This document shows, one piece after another, positions 33,515 through 42,160 of a stretch of 64,000 nt of DNA. Each line of letters opens with the position of its first letter. The first letter of the stretch is position 1. The notes under the pieces were generated by a model that saw nothing but the letters and a program-made list of their open reading frames with translations, made no database searches and had not been told where the DNA came from. Source of the DNA: Microbacterium sp. MYb66. GTDB taxonomy: Bacteria > Actinomycetota > Actinomycetes > Actinomycetales > Microbacteriaceae. Location of the stretch: contig NZ_PCOV01000012.1 in the NCBI RefSeq assembly GCF_002979435.1, positions 22,048-86,047 on the forward strand. The letters run 5' to 3'. A program made the position numbers and the translations under genes.

Positions 33515-33664
33515 CGCCTGGCACGCTCCGGCTTGCGGCACGCGCTCTGGCGACCACCCGCGGCCACCCACGCCGAAGAGGTGACGTATGTCGCGCCAGC
33601 TCGACGGGGCCGGTGCCGCGCCCGAGCCGATGGGGGCGTCTCGCGGGGTCGATACGATGAGCCG

Positions 33665-34417
33665 GTGAAACTGTCAGATGCCGCCGCGTTGCGTCGTCGG
33701 TGGACCGCAGATCGGCTGGTCGCGTTGCGCGAGCAGATCCAGGCGCAGTCGCGCATCGTGAAAGGTCCGCACCGTTTCGAGACCGACTGGTCGCGGACGG
33801 ACGAGGGGCGACTCGACCTGCGTGGTCTGAGCGCGGGGCGAGACGGCCTGCAGTTCAGGTTCGTCACGGTGTCCGACGTCGACTTCCGCCTGGCGCGAGG
33901 CCGTCTGCTGTTCTTCGAATCCGAGCTCACCGACTGTCTGTTCGATCTCGTGTCGCTCTCGGGGCAGCCCCGATTCGACCGGAGGCTCGTGCGGTGCAGC
34001 TTCCAGGGGGCGATGATGAGACGTCTCGCAATCGGAACCCAGGTCACGGAATGCGACTTCGCCGACGCGGATCTGCGCTCGCTCCGCTCTCTGCCGAACA
34101 CCCGATTCGAGCGCTGCGTCTTCGATGGAGCCGACCTCAGCGGCGCGGAGTTCGCGGACACCGCCTTCGTCGACTGCACGTTCGTGGGGACGGGCTTCTC
34201 GGCCGGCACGAGCTTCACGCGGTGCGCTTTCGTGAACAGCCCGCTCACGCTGGGCCTCACACGCCTGACGCGATCGACCTTCGACGGTGTTCTTCTGCCG
34301 GATCGGTGGGAAGGGGAGGCCCAGTCGGATGCCGCCCTCGTGGCGTACGCCCAGCGGTACGCCATCGCCGCCGCGGCGGGGGATGCGGACGACCTGCCCG
34401 GGGACCCGGCGCGCTGA
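33665..34417 (+). CDS. Pentapeptide-repeat-like protein
   Basis: 250 residues. From about residue 60 the sequence follows the A(D/N)LxF-type ladder in loose form: FRFVTVSDVDFRLARGRLLF, TECDFADADLRSLRS, TRFERCVFDGADLSGAEFAD, TAFVDCTFVGTGFS. This makes a right-handed quadrilateral beta-helix. Some members mimic DNA and protect gyrase, others are of unknown use. The GTG at 33665 is 6 nt after TACGAT (33653-33658), indicating a leaderless start. No signal peptide, so cytoplasmic. It stands between the rhamnoside locus and a decayed paralogue of the 8829 gene, without obvious link to either. Confidence 0.75.
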   Translation: MKLSDAAALRRRWTADRLVALREQIQAQSRIVKGPHRFETDWSRTDEGRLDLRGLSAGRDGLQFRFVTVSDVDFRLARGRLLFFESELTDCLFDLVSLSGQPRFDRRLVRCSFQGAMMRRLAIGTQVTECDFADADLRSLRSLPNTRFERCVFDGADLSGAEFADTAFVDCTFVGTGFSAGTSFTRCAFVNSPLTLGLTRLTRSTFDGVLLPDRWEGEAQSDAALVAYAQRYAIAAAAGDADDLPGDPAR

Positions 34418-34458
34418 CGCCGAATCAGTCGTGCGGTGTGGGCTGAGACAATCGGAGA

Positions 34459-34596
34459 GTGACATCGGATCTTGAGGTCGTGACCTACGACGGGCTGCCC
34501 GCGTCGGCAGGTGGTGCGCACTCCCACCGGGCCTGTCCACGAAGCACTGGGGCAGGATTTCGATCGCGGCCGGGCATCCGTACTCTGGTGCCATGA
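34459..34596 (+). pseudogene. Truncated paralogue of the unknown gene at 8829
   Basis: The GTG at 34459 starts MTSDLEVVTYDGLPASAGGA, nearly the same as the first 20 residues of the 8829 product, with a 20-base identical stretch inside. The same promoter layout is kept: GACAAT ends 6 nt before the GTG and CGGAGA fills the gap, as GATAAT/GGAGAA do at 8829. After HSHRA the similarity jumps, in another frame, to STKHW, which matches SAKHW near the end of the 8829 protein. About 180 residues have therefore been deleted. The remaining frame ends after 45 codons, overlapping the next ATG. Confidence 0.7.
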
Positions 34597-34979
34597 CGGG
34601 AACCACATCCTCCGCGCAGCGACCGGCGCAGCGATCGACACACCGCCCGCCCGCCCCGTGGGGGCTGCTGCTGATGGCCACCGTGCTGGCTGCGGGGACG
34701 GTCGCGCTCATCTGGCTCGTGGCCGTGCCGGTCGGACCCGTCGTGTGCGCCGCGGTCTCCCCGCCCACGAACAACTGCCTCCTCGAGCACCGTGAAGGCA
34801 GCGCGCTGGTGATGACCGTGATCGTCGTGGCCCTGTACGCGGTCGCGATGCTCCTGGCCGCGTTCCTCCGACGGCCGCGGGGTCTGCTCGTCGCCGCGGT
34901 GCTCCTGCTCGCCGTCGCTCCCTTCGTGTCGTACGCGGTCGTGGCCTGGGCTCCGGGTTTCGTGATCGGGATCCCGTGA
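34593..34979 (+). CDS. Small integral membrane protein
   Basis: 128 residues. Three hydrophobic segments: WGLLLMATVLAAGTVALIWL, then LVMTVIVVALYAVAMLLAAF and LLVAAVLLLAVAPFVSYAVV. The outer loop contains two cysteines (VVCAAVSPPTNNCLLEH), likely a disulfide. The ATG at 34593 lies 6 nt after TACTCT (34581-34586), so the message is probably leaderless. The family is unknown. It does not appear to belong to an operon. Confidence 0.7.
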   Translation: MTGTTSSAQRPAQRSTHRPPAPWGLLLMATVLAAGTVALIWLVAVPVGPVVCAAVSPPTNNCLLEHREGSALVMTVIVVALYAVAMLLAAFLRRPRGLLVAAVLLLAVAPFVSYAVVAWAPGFVIGIP

Positions 34980-35070
34980 CGCAACGGTGCCGACTCTGGC
35001 GCCCACCTGCGCGAGCGAGGATGATGTCGATCATCGCAACGGGACCTCGGACGGAAGGCACAGCACGACG

Positions 35071-36168
35071 ATGACGAACCTCACGATCGGGACCGCTCTC
35101 GGCGCACCCGAAGACATGGTCCAGCTCGACGCGCGACGCTTCAACCGGCACACCTTCTGGGTCGGTCAGAGCGGCAGCGGGAAGACCTACGCGCTCGGGG
35201 TGATCCTGGAGCAGCTGCTCCTGGAGACCGAGCTGCCCATGCTCATCCTGGACCCGAACGGCGATTACACCCGCTTGCGGGAGACTCGGCCTTCCGCGAG
35301 CGATGCAGATGCCGCGAGGGTCGCCGAGACCGACATCCGCGTGTTCCGCTCCGGGGCCGGAGAGGGCGAGAAGCTGCACGTGCGCTTCGTCGATCTGGTG
35401 CCCTCGTCGAAGGCGGCGGTCCTGCAGATGGATCCCATCGCCGATGCGGAGGAATACAACGCTCTGATCCACGTGGAGCGGGAGGCGGAGAGCTTCGACG
35501 CCCAGGACATGCTTCCGGATCTGCGTGCCTCAGCAGACCCCGCCCGGGTCAGACTCGCGAACCGCATGGAGAATCTGCAGGTCCTCGAGTGGGAGCTGTG
35601 GTCTCGTGGTGCGGGATCCGTCGTGGACGCGATCGACGAGCGCCCTCGGGCCACGGTGCTCGACCTGGGCGGCTTCGAGCATCGTGCGGAGCCGAAGGTC
35701 GCCGCGCTCGCCGTGCTCGAGCACCTCTGGGCGCGCCGCGAAGAGCGTCGGCCCGTGCTGATCGTCATCGATGAGGCGCACAACCTGTGCTCGCCGCATC
35801 CGGAGACGGCCGTCGAGCGCGCGCTGACCGAACAGCTCGTGCAGATCGCCGCCGAAGGCCGCAAGTTCGGGCTCTGGCTGCTGCTCTCCACACAGCGTCC
35901 GACGAAGATCCACCCGAACGTCCTGTCCCAGTGCGACAACCTCGCGCTGATGCGCGTCAACGCGCCACGCGATCTCGCCGAGCTCGCCGATGTGTTCGGC
36001 TTCGCGTCGGAGACGGCCATCCGGCGATCCGCGGAGTTCCTGCAGGGGCAGGCCCTGTTCGCCGGCGGCTTCATCTCGGCGCCGACGTTCGTGCAGATGG
36101 GGGATCGGATCACCGAGGAAGCCGGCGGTGACGTGAAGGTTCCGCTGCGCGCCGAAACGCGGACGTGA
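35071..36168 (+). CDS. HerA/DUF87-type ATPase
   Basis: 365 residues. Walker A is VGQSGSGKTYALGVILEQLL (P-loop GQSGSGKT at 32-39), the family's LILDPNGDYTRLRE follows, Walker B is VLIVIDEAHNLCSP near 229, and the arginine-finger region reads LLLSTQRPTKIHPNVLSQCD. These are the marks of the FtsK-HerA superfamily, hexameric DNA pumps. HerA usually pairs with a nuclease such as NurA or with defence effectors; none is next to this gene. The short N-terminus has only part of a HerA barrel domain. The ATG at 35071 is chosen because the frame before it looks non-coding. Role unknown. Confidence 0.8.
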   Translation: MTNLTIGTALGAPEDMVQLDARRFNRHTFWVGQSGSGKTYALGVILEQLLLETELPMLILDPNGDYTRLRETRPSASDADAARVAETDIRVFRSGAGEGEKLHVRFVDLVPSSKAAVLQMDPIADAEEYNALIHVEREAESFDAQDMLPDLRASADPARVRLANRMENLQVLEWELWSRGAGSVVDAIDERPRATVLDLGGFEHRAEPKVAALAVLEHLWARREERRPVLIVIDEAHNLCSPHPETAVERALTEQLVQIAAEGRKFGLWLLLSTQRPTKIHPNVLSQCDNLALMRVNAPRDLAELADVFGFASETAIRRSAEFLQGQALFAGGFISAPTFVQMGDRITEEAGGDVKVPLRAETRT

Positions 36169-36177
36169 TCCGCGTCG

Positions 36178-36189
36178 ACCGGAACCGGT
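36178..36189. promoter_or_regulatory. Possible LacI autoregulatory operator
   Basis: ACCGG-AA-CCGGT is an inverted repeat with perfect 5-bp arms, ending where the -10-like TAACAT (36189-36194) begins, and 12 bp before the LacI ATG. The location would allow autorepression. Confidence 0.45.
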
Positions 36190-36201
36190 AACATCTGCCC
36201 G

Positions 36202-37233
36202 ATGGCCACTGTTAAGTCGATCGCCGCCGCCGTCGGTGTCTCTCCGTCCGTCGTCTCGGCGGTTCTGAACGGCAGCCGGCACGTTCGGATGAGCGAGGCG
36301 ACCAGGGCCAGGATCCTCCAGGCGGTCGAGGAGATGGGCTACACGGCGAACCTCGCCGCCCGCGCTCTCCGCACCTCCCGGACCGGTGTCCTCGCCGTCG
36401 TGGCGCCGAAATTGAGCAATCCGGTGTTCGCGCCGATGCTCGACGGCATCCACGATGCCGCGGAGGAGAACGGCTACGCGGTCATGCTCGCCGAGGCGAT
36501 GCGTCTCGTCGACGGATCCCGCGCGCTGGAGCGGATCCTCGGGCAAGGCCAGGTCGACGGCACCATCCTCCGACCCAGCTCGGACGTGGACTCGGAGGGC
36601 GTGCGCTCGGTCTTCAAACGGGAAGCGCCGATCCTGGTGCTCGACGAGGTGCCGGAGGCCGACCAGCCGTGGTTGGCCATCGACGACGTCGCCGCAGGAC
36701 GCGTCGCCACCGAGCACCTTCTCGACCTCGGGCATACACGCATCGGCTTCCTCGGCGGCTGGTTCGACGCACACCAGAGCTTCCGCCCACGGGAAGGGTT
36801 CCGGCATGCCGGCCGTCGCCGGCTCGAGGGGTATCAGCTCGCACTGCAGGCCGCGGGGATCGAGCCGCGACCCGAGGATGTCATCGAGTCCGACTACACG
36901 GCGCGCGCCGGTCATGAGGCCGTCGCCCGTCTGCGCGGAGTCCGGGACCGTCCGACGGCGTTCGTGGTGAACAACGCGACCACCTCGCTGGGCGTGGTCG
37001 GCGGGGCGATCGCGGCGGGTCTGCGGGTCCCGGAGGATCTGGCGGTCGTGGCGATCCACGACATCGACGTGCTCGAGGACATGAACCCGCCCATCACCGC
37101 TGTCCGGATCCCGATGTACGAGCTCGGGCATCGGGGCGTGACGATGGTCGCGCGCGCGATCGAGGGGGAGGAGATGGCCTCCGAAGTCATCACCTCGCCG
37201 GCCCCCGAACTCATCCGCCGCGGCAGCAGCTGA
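36202..37233 (+). CDS. LacI family regulator of the second carbohydrate locus
   Basis: 343 residues. HTH VKSIAAAVGVSPSVVSAVLN (about residues 4-23), hinge helix LAARALRTSRTGVLAVVAPK, then the sugar-binding sensor (LSNPVFAPMLDGIHDAAEEN). The C-terminal PELIRRGSS is typical of the family. ATG 36202 is 7 nt after TAACAT, a leaderless arrangement. It is transcribed in the same direction as the lyase-like and ABC genes that follow and probably controls them; their own operators were not identified. Effector unknown. Confidence 0.85.
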   Translation: MATVKSIAAAVGVSPSVVSAVLNGSRHVRMSEATRARILQAVEEMGYTANLAARALRTSRTGVLAVVAPKLSNPVFAPMLDGIHDAAEENGYAVMLAEAMRLVDGSRALERILGQGQVDGTILRPSSDVDSEGVRSVFKREAPILVLDEVPEADQPWLAIDDVAAGRVATEHLLDLGHTRIGFLGGWFDAHQSFRPREGFRHAGRRRLEGYQLALQAAGIEPRPEDVIESDYTARAGHEAVARLRGVRDRPTAFVVNNATTSLGVVGGAIAAGLRVPEDLAVVAIHDIDVLEDMNPPITAVRIPMYELGHRGVTMVARAIEGEEMASEVITSPAPELIRRGSS

Positions 37234-37365
37234 CGCTCGCCCGAGCCCCGTCGGAGGTCTCAGCGACTCCGGAGCTTGCGTTCCTTCACCCGTCCGGCTA
37301 GGTTGATGCAACGTGACATCATCACTGTTCCGCTGATGCCGCGCGACACGATCGAAGGAGAATCC

Positions 37366-39342
37366 GTGCACGCCAACGACAACGCCGTCGACCCGACACG
37401 CATCCCGCTGAGCCGTCGCACGCTGCTGCGGATCAGCGCAGCCGGGCTCGCCGGACTCGTCCTCTCGACCTCGGGTCGACCCTCGCGAGCGGCCGCCGCA
37501 GCGATGGCCGGTATCGGGGACGACCTCACCCTTCCGATCCCCGACATGGTGCCGTTCGACCTCTCCACGCTCGACCGCTCGCTCTTCACCACGCACGAGC
37601 AGGGCATCGTGCAGTACCTCGTGTCGCTCGCCGACATCGCGAACAACATGGAGGACACCGACTCCGAGACCCTCGGATGGTTCCACCGCGGCTACCAGGT
37701 CTATCCGCCCGAGCCGTGGGACGCGCGCAACCAGGAGTCGGTGTACACCCTCGCCTGGTTCTACACCTACGACGCGGCATGGAACCCTTACTACCTCGAC
37801 CCGGTGCTCCGCGATCACGTCTATGCGGCGATGCGCTACTACCTGAAGATCCAGGGCGCCGAGGGGTGGTGGCCCTCGGACAGCTGGACCGACAAGAACC
37901 GGGCGGCCACCGGCTTCGCGCTCGTCTACCTGGGCGAGGCAGCCGTGATGATGGAGGGCGTCGGCTGGGATGCCGCGGTGCGCGCCGAGGTGCTCGCCTC
38001 GCTCCAGCGCGGCGCCGAGTACATGCTGGACCCGTCCGTCGCGGACGTCTGGGACGTCGGCATGCGATTCAGCAATCAGATCATCGGGTCCATGACCGGG
38101 ATCGCGTCGTACAAGCACCTCATGCCCGCCCACATCGAGACCGCGTATCAGGAGCGCCTCGACTTCCTCGTCGCGAACTGCCAGAGCCCGGGAACCGGCT
38201 ACCTGTACGAGGACGGGGCCTTCGACGCCCACTACTCCCTGTACACCTCGCTGCGGGACCTCGCCATCGCTTTCGAGCGCACCGCCGATGACCGGTACCG
38301 GCAGATGGCGCTCACCCACCTCGACTGGTGCCGCTACAACTTCCTCTGGGAGCCCGACGGCGCCGGCTGGACGGTGAACGGCATCTCGACGCGGCAGTCG
38401 CTGCGTTCCCTCGCCGCGCTGCGCACCACCGACGGAAGCAACTACCCCGACCACCTCAACATCTTCAAGGAGTCGCACGTCGTCCGCGCGCTCAACTGGA
38501 ACGCCGAGCATGCGGCCGCGCTGCAGGCGGCCTGGGCTGCGGGCACGGTGCCGGTCACGAAGCTCACCGCGGCGGGGACCGCGCCGCAGAACCTCCGGCT
38601 CACCGACGTGGAGCCGGTGTTCCCCACGCTCGTCGAGCGCGAGGCGGCCATCGCCGAGTTCCCGTACATGGGCACGGGATCATTCGTCGAGGCGCGCTCC
38701 GACGCGAAGTACAACACCCACTACGTGTTCGTGAAGCGTGCGGGGTACTACTTCGGATCGCACCACGGCACCGCACGTTCGACCCGCATCCGACGAGGTC
38801 CCTCGTTCTTCTACCGCGCCGAGACCGGCGCGTTCATCGCCACGCAGATGGCCACGGACAGCGCCTGGGCGACCATCGTCCCGGGAGGCGTCATGGACGC
38901 CAAGGCGACGATCCTCCAGAGCAGCGGCGGCTACCACGACACGAACCCCTTCTCCTACGCCTACACCGGCGCGAGCGGTCGGGTGGTGAAGACGTTCCAG
39001 TGCGGTCCGACCGACGTCCAGGTGTCCGTGAGCACCCCGCAGGACCCCTCCTTCGTCGAGCGCGTGCCGCTCGTGATCGCGGCCGGCGACGAGGTGAGCC
39101 TTCTCGTCGGCGACACCGAGGTGCCGGTCGACGGCGCGGCGCAGGCGACCGCTCGCGGGGTCCGCATCCGACGCGCCGGCGGCACGTTCGAGCTCACGAC
39201 CGTCGGCGACGTCGCGATCGACGTCACGCTCACGCCCACGACGGTGGTGCTCTTCAGCGGCGCCGAGCAGCGTCGTATCACGAACCTCGACATGTCCGTC
39301 GCGGCATCCGCCCTCTCCTATAAGGTGCACGTCCTCGTATGA
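37366..39342 (+). CDS. Tat-exported lyase-like protein, alpha-toroid plus beta-sandwich
   Basis: 658 residues. Tat signal RIPLSRRTLLRISAAGLAGL (arginines 17-18). Residues about 90-350 are helical pairs with aromatic-rich loops (SVYTLAWFYTYDAAWNPYYL, EGWWPSDSWTDKNRAATGF), like an (alpha/alpha) toroid. The second half is beta-rich (YNTHYVFVKRAGYYFGSHHG) like the sandwich of heparinase-type polysaccharide lyases. I cannot assign a PL family or name catalytic residues. The GTG at 37366 is chosen because GAAGGAG lies 5 nt upstream. The stop overlaps the pyruvyl transferase-family gene (ATGA). Likely a secreted polysaccharide-degrading enzyme. Confidence 0.65.
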   Translation: MHANDNAVDPTRIPLSRRTLLRISAAGLAGLVLSTSGRPSRAAAAAMAGIGDDLTLPIPDMVPFDLSTLDRSLFTTHEQGIVQYLVSLADIANNMEDTDSETLGWFHRGYQVYPPEPWDARNQESVYTLAWFYTYDAAWNPYYLDPVLRDHVYAAMRYYLKIQGAEGWWPSDSWTDKNRAATGFALVYLGEAAVMMEGVGWDAAVRAEVLASLQRGAEYMLDPSVADVWDVGMRFSNQIIGSMTGIASYKHLMPAHIETAYQERLDFLVANCQSPGTGYLYEDGAFDAHYSLYTSLRDLAIAFERTADDRYRQMALTHLDWCRYNFLWEPDGAGWTVNGISTRQSLRSLAALRTTDGSNYPDHLNIFKESHVVRALNWNAEHAAALQAAWAAGTVPVTKLTAAGTAPQNLRLTDVEPVFPTLVEREAAIAEFPYMGTGSFVEARSDAKYNTHYVFVKRAGYYFGSHHGTARSTRIRRGPSFFYRAETGAFIATQMATDSAWATIVPGGVMDAKATILQSSGGYHDTNPFSYAYTGASGRVVKTFQCGPTDVQVSVSTPQDPSFVERVPLVIAAGDEVSLLVGDTEVPVDGAAQATARGVRIRRAGGTFELTTVGDVAIDVTLTPTTVVLFSGAEQRRITNLDMSVAASALSYKVHVLV

Positions 39343-40634
39343 GTCCCACGATCCTCCTCCGCTCCTCCTGGCAGACCGTCAACATCGGCGATGTCGCTCA
39401 TTCACCGGGAGCGCTCCGGGCGCTCCTCCGACATGCACCGGATGCCCGCCTGATCCTCTGGCCCATCCACCTCGACGACCGAGAGCGGGCCATGTTCGCC
39501 CGGGCATTCCCGGAGGTCGAGATCGCCGAGGGCGAGCTGCTTCCCGACGGCACTGCCACGACGGCGGAGCTCGACGCGGCGATCGCCGCGGCCGACGTGC
39601 TCGTGCACGGCTCCGCCCCGAGCCTCGTCAGGGCCGAAGACATGAGCACCTGGGCCCGGACGACGGGCAAGCCCTACGGTTTCTTCGGCGTCTCGCTCGA
39701 TCCGCTGAACCCCGTGTTCACGGGAACCCTCGACGAGTTGGAGTCGATGGTGCGGTCGCTCGGCAGAGGAGTGCTCGACGAGCAGGATCTCGAGGTGCTC
39801 GACGGCGCGGCGTTCGTCTACTGCCGCGACTCGATCACCGAGCTGTTCCTGCGCACCCTCGATCTGCGCTGCCCGGTCGTCGAGTTCGGCCCGGATGCCA
39901 CGTTCGCCTTCGACGTGATCGACGAGGAGGCCGCCGCCGGGATCAAGCGCGCACACGGTCTCCGAGACGGCGAGTACCTCTGCGTCGTGCCACGGGTGCG
40001 GTGGACCCCGTACTTCCAGATGCGAGGTGAGCGCCCGACTGTCCAAGATATCCGCCGCACGGCATACAACGGTCTCTGGGTCGAGCATGACCTCGGTGTG
40101 CTCGCCGCGACCATCGTCGACTACGTCCGCCGCACCGGACACCAGGTGCTCGTGGTGCCGGAGATGGCATATGCGGTCGGCCTCGCCGAAGAGCATTTCG
40201 GCGATGCGCTTCCCGCCGATGTGCGCCCGCACGTGCGCGTGCTCGGCCGCTACTGGTCCGCACCCGAGGCCCTGACCGTGTACCGCGACGCCGAGGCGGT
40301 CGTGAGCATCGAGTGCCACTCGCCGCTCATGGCGATCAGCCAGGGCACGCCGGCCGTGTACGTCCGCCAGCCGACGGATACGGTGAAGGGGCGTATGTAC
40401 GACGACGTGGGCGCATCGGGCGGACCCGTGGAGATCTCCGGAGGGCCGCTGCCGGTGCTGACCGCGCTGCGCAGGATCCTGGACGATCCTGCGGATGCCA
40501 GGGCGAAGACGGCGGCCACGAGGGAACGGGCGCACCAGCGTCTGCGTGCCATGGTCGAACAGGTCGTCTCCTGCGCCGAAAGGCCCGCTGCCCTCGTCGG
40601 TGCTTCCCCCGAGAACGCCGACGCCCCCGACTGA
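39339..40634 (+). CDS. Polysaccharide pyruvyl transferase family protein
   Basis: 431 residues with the CsaB/PS_pyruv_trans pattern: N-terminal SSWQTVNIGDVAHSPGALRA, middle GKPYGFFGVSLDPL and FVYCRDSITELFL, and C-terminal VVSIECHSPLMAISQGTPAVYV. Known members transfer pyruvate from phosphoenolpyruvate to a sugar to make a ketal in exopolysaccharides or cell-wall polymers. No signal peptide. It is joined by an ATGA overlap to the secreted lyase-like gene and precedes a sugar ABC system with no glycosyltransferases near, so a role in degradation or in handling pyruvylated sugars is possible. The family call is solid; the reaction here is not. Confidence 0.75.
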   Translation: MSPTILLRSSWQTVNIGDVAHSPGALRALLRHAPDARLILWPIHLDDRERAMFARAFPEVEIAEGELLPDGTATTAELDAAIAAADVLVHGSAPSLVRAEDMSTWARTTGKPYGFFGVSLDPLNPVFTGTLDELESMVRSLGRGVLDEQDLEVLDGAAFVYCRDSITELFLRTLDLRCPVVEFGPDATFAFDVIDEEAAAGIKRAHGLRDGEYLCVVPRVRWTPYFQMRGERPTVQDIRRTAYNGLWVEHDLGVLAATIVDYVRRTGHQVLVVPEMAYAVGLAEEHFGDALPADVRPHVRVLGRYWSAPEALTVYRDAEAVVSIECHSPLMAISQGTPAVYVRQPTDTVKGRMYDDVGASGGPVEISGGPLPVLTALRRILDDPADARAKTAATRERAHQRLRAMVEQVVSCAERPAALVGASPENADAPD

Positions 40635-40690
40635 TCCGCCTCACCCACGCACGAACGACACAACGACAACCGACACACAAGGAGACAGCC

Positions 40691-42082
40691 ATGCGAACCG
40701 CATCGAAGCGCTCGCTCGCCCCACTCGCCGCCGTGCTCACGCTGAGCATCGGCATCACCGGCTGCAGTGGAGCGGCCACCGGAGGCCCCGGCGGCGCCGA
40801 ACCCACCCCCGACCTCGAGGCCGACGTCACGATCACGGTCGGCGACCTGCCCCCGACGAGCGAAGCGGAGAAGCGCGCCTTCTTCGAGAGCCAGGTCGAC
40901 GCGTTCATGTCCGAGAATCCGAACATCACCGTCGAGGCGGTCGAAGACACGTGGAATCCGCAGACATTCCAGGCCCAGCTCGCGGCGGACAGCCTCCCGA
41001 CAGTCCTCAGTGTCGCGTTCACGGAAGCGAACGCGCTCGCCGGCCGCGGACAGGTCGCCGAACTCGGACAGGCCATCGAGCTGGCGGGCCTCGGCGATCA
41101 GCTCAATCCCGACCTGCTCGATCTCGTCTCCGATGACGAGGGCGGGATCTACGCGGTGCCGACCTCGGCGCAGGCGCTGGGCCTCGTCTACAACCGCGAC
41201 CTCTTCGTGCAGGCCGGTCTCGACCCCGACGCTCCGCCGCAGACCTGGGACGAACTGCGCGAAGCGGCGAAGCAGATCACCGAGACGACCGGAGCCGCCG
41301 GATTCGCGACGATGACCACCGAGAACCAGGGGGGATGGATGCTCGCCGCCGGGATCTACAGCTACGGCGGCACCGTCGAAGACGCGAAGGGCACCGAGGC
41401 GACCTTCAACGACGACCCGGCGACCGAGTACCTGGAGCTGCTGCAGAAGATGCGGTGGGACGACGGCTCGATGGGGAGCAACTTCCTCTACAACGCCGGG
41501 GCGCTCGTGCAGGATTTCTCAGCGGGCAAGGTCGGTATGTTCATCGGCTTCTCCGGGCTCTACCGCCCCGCCGTGATCCGCAACCAGATGCCGGCGGAGA
41601 ACTTCGGCATGGCGCCGATGCCGGTCGGCGCCGACGCCGAGCCCGCGTCGCTCACCGGCGGCACGATCCAGGTCGTCAGCCCCGGGTCGACGCCGGAGGA
41701 GCGGGTGGCCGCGGTGAAGTGGATCGACTACTTCCACCTGAAGAAGTTCACCGACGAGAAGCTCGCCGTAGCCCAGGCCGAGTCGGCCGCGGCATCCGCT
41801 CAGGCGGTGACGGTCCCTGAGCGACCGGCGATCAGTCAGGAAGCGTACGACCAGTACTTCGAGTGGATCCAGCCGTACGTCAACGTGCCGCTCGACAACT
41901 TCGGCACCTACACCGCGGCGTTCGAGAAGCAGAGCCTGCTGCCCGAGCCCGCCGTGAAGGCGCAGGAGATCTACGCCGAGCTCGATGTGGTGCTCCAGAA
42001 GGTGCTCACCGAACAGGGCAGCGACGTCGGCGAGGTGCTCACCGAGGCCGAGAGCGCCGTCAATCGGCTCCTGAGTCGATGA
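40691..42082 (+). CDS. Sugar ABC transporter substrate-binding lipoprotein (second system)
   Basis: 463 residues. Signal peptide with lipobox SIGITGCSG (cysteine about 25). Typical family 1 binding-protein segments: YAVPTSAQALGLVYNRDLFV, FSAGKVGMFIGFSGLYRP. It ends with an unusually long helical tail (VLQKVLTEQGSDVGEVLTEA). AAGGAGACAGCC precedes the ATG. It is followed by a GC-rich hairpin and two permease genes. Only about as similar to the 17176 protein as different members of the family usually are, so it should bind a different sugar. Confidence 0.9.
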   Translation: MRTASKRSLAPLAAVLTLSIGITGCSGAATGGPGGAEPTPDLEADVTITVGDLPPTSEAEKRAFFESQVDAFMSENPNITVEAVEDTWNPQTFQAQLAADSLPTVLSVAFTEANALAGRGQVAELGQAIELAGLGDQLNPDLLDLVSDDEGGIYAVPTSAQALGLVYNRDLFVQAGLDPDAPPQTWDELREAAKQITETTGAAGFATMTTENQGGWMLAAGIYSYGGTVEDAKGTEATFNDDPATEYLELLQKMRWDDGSMGSNFLYNAGALVQDFSAGKVGMFIGFSGLYRPAVIRNQMPAENFGMAPMPVGADAEPASLTGGTIQVVSPGSTPEERVAAVKWIDYFHLKKFTDEKLAVAQAESAAASAQAVTVPERPAISQEAYDQYFEWIQPYVNVPLDNFGTYTAAFEKQSLLPEPAVKAQEIYAELDVVLQKVLTEQGSDVGEVLTEAESAVNRLLSR

Positions 42083-42087
42083 CGCAG

Positions 42088-42114
42088 CGGGGCCGGCTCA
42101 CGCGGCCGGCCCCG
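42088..42114 (+). terminator. Intra-operon hairpin after the second binding-protein gene
   Basis: CGGGGCCGGC (42088-42097) pairs with GCCGGCCCCG (42105-42114) around a 7-nt loop, 6 nt after the lipoprotein stop and 47 nt before the permease ATG. It mirrors the hairpin at 18508-18546 in the first ABC operon and probably sets the binding protein to permease ratio. Confidence 0.8.
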
Positions 42115-42160
42115 GTGCTCCGCCCATGAACTCATCCACTCGCACAGAAGGGAGGCACGG

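Noticed and set aside
35530..38511. Very long minus-strand open frame of almost 1,000 codons
   Set aside because: It is antisense to the ATPase, LacI and lyase-like genes, which have clear domains; long antisense frames are expected in high-GC DNA.
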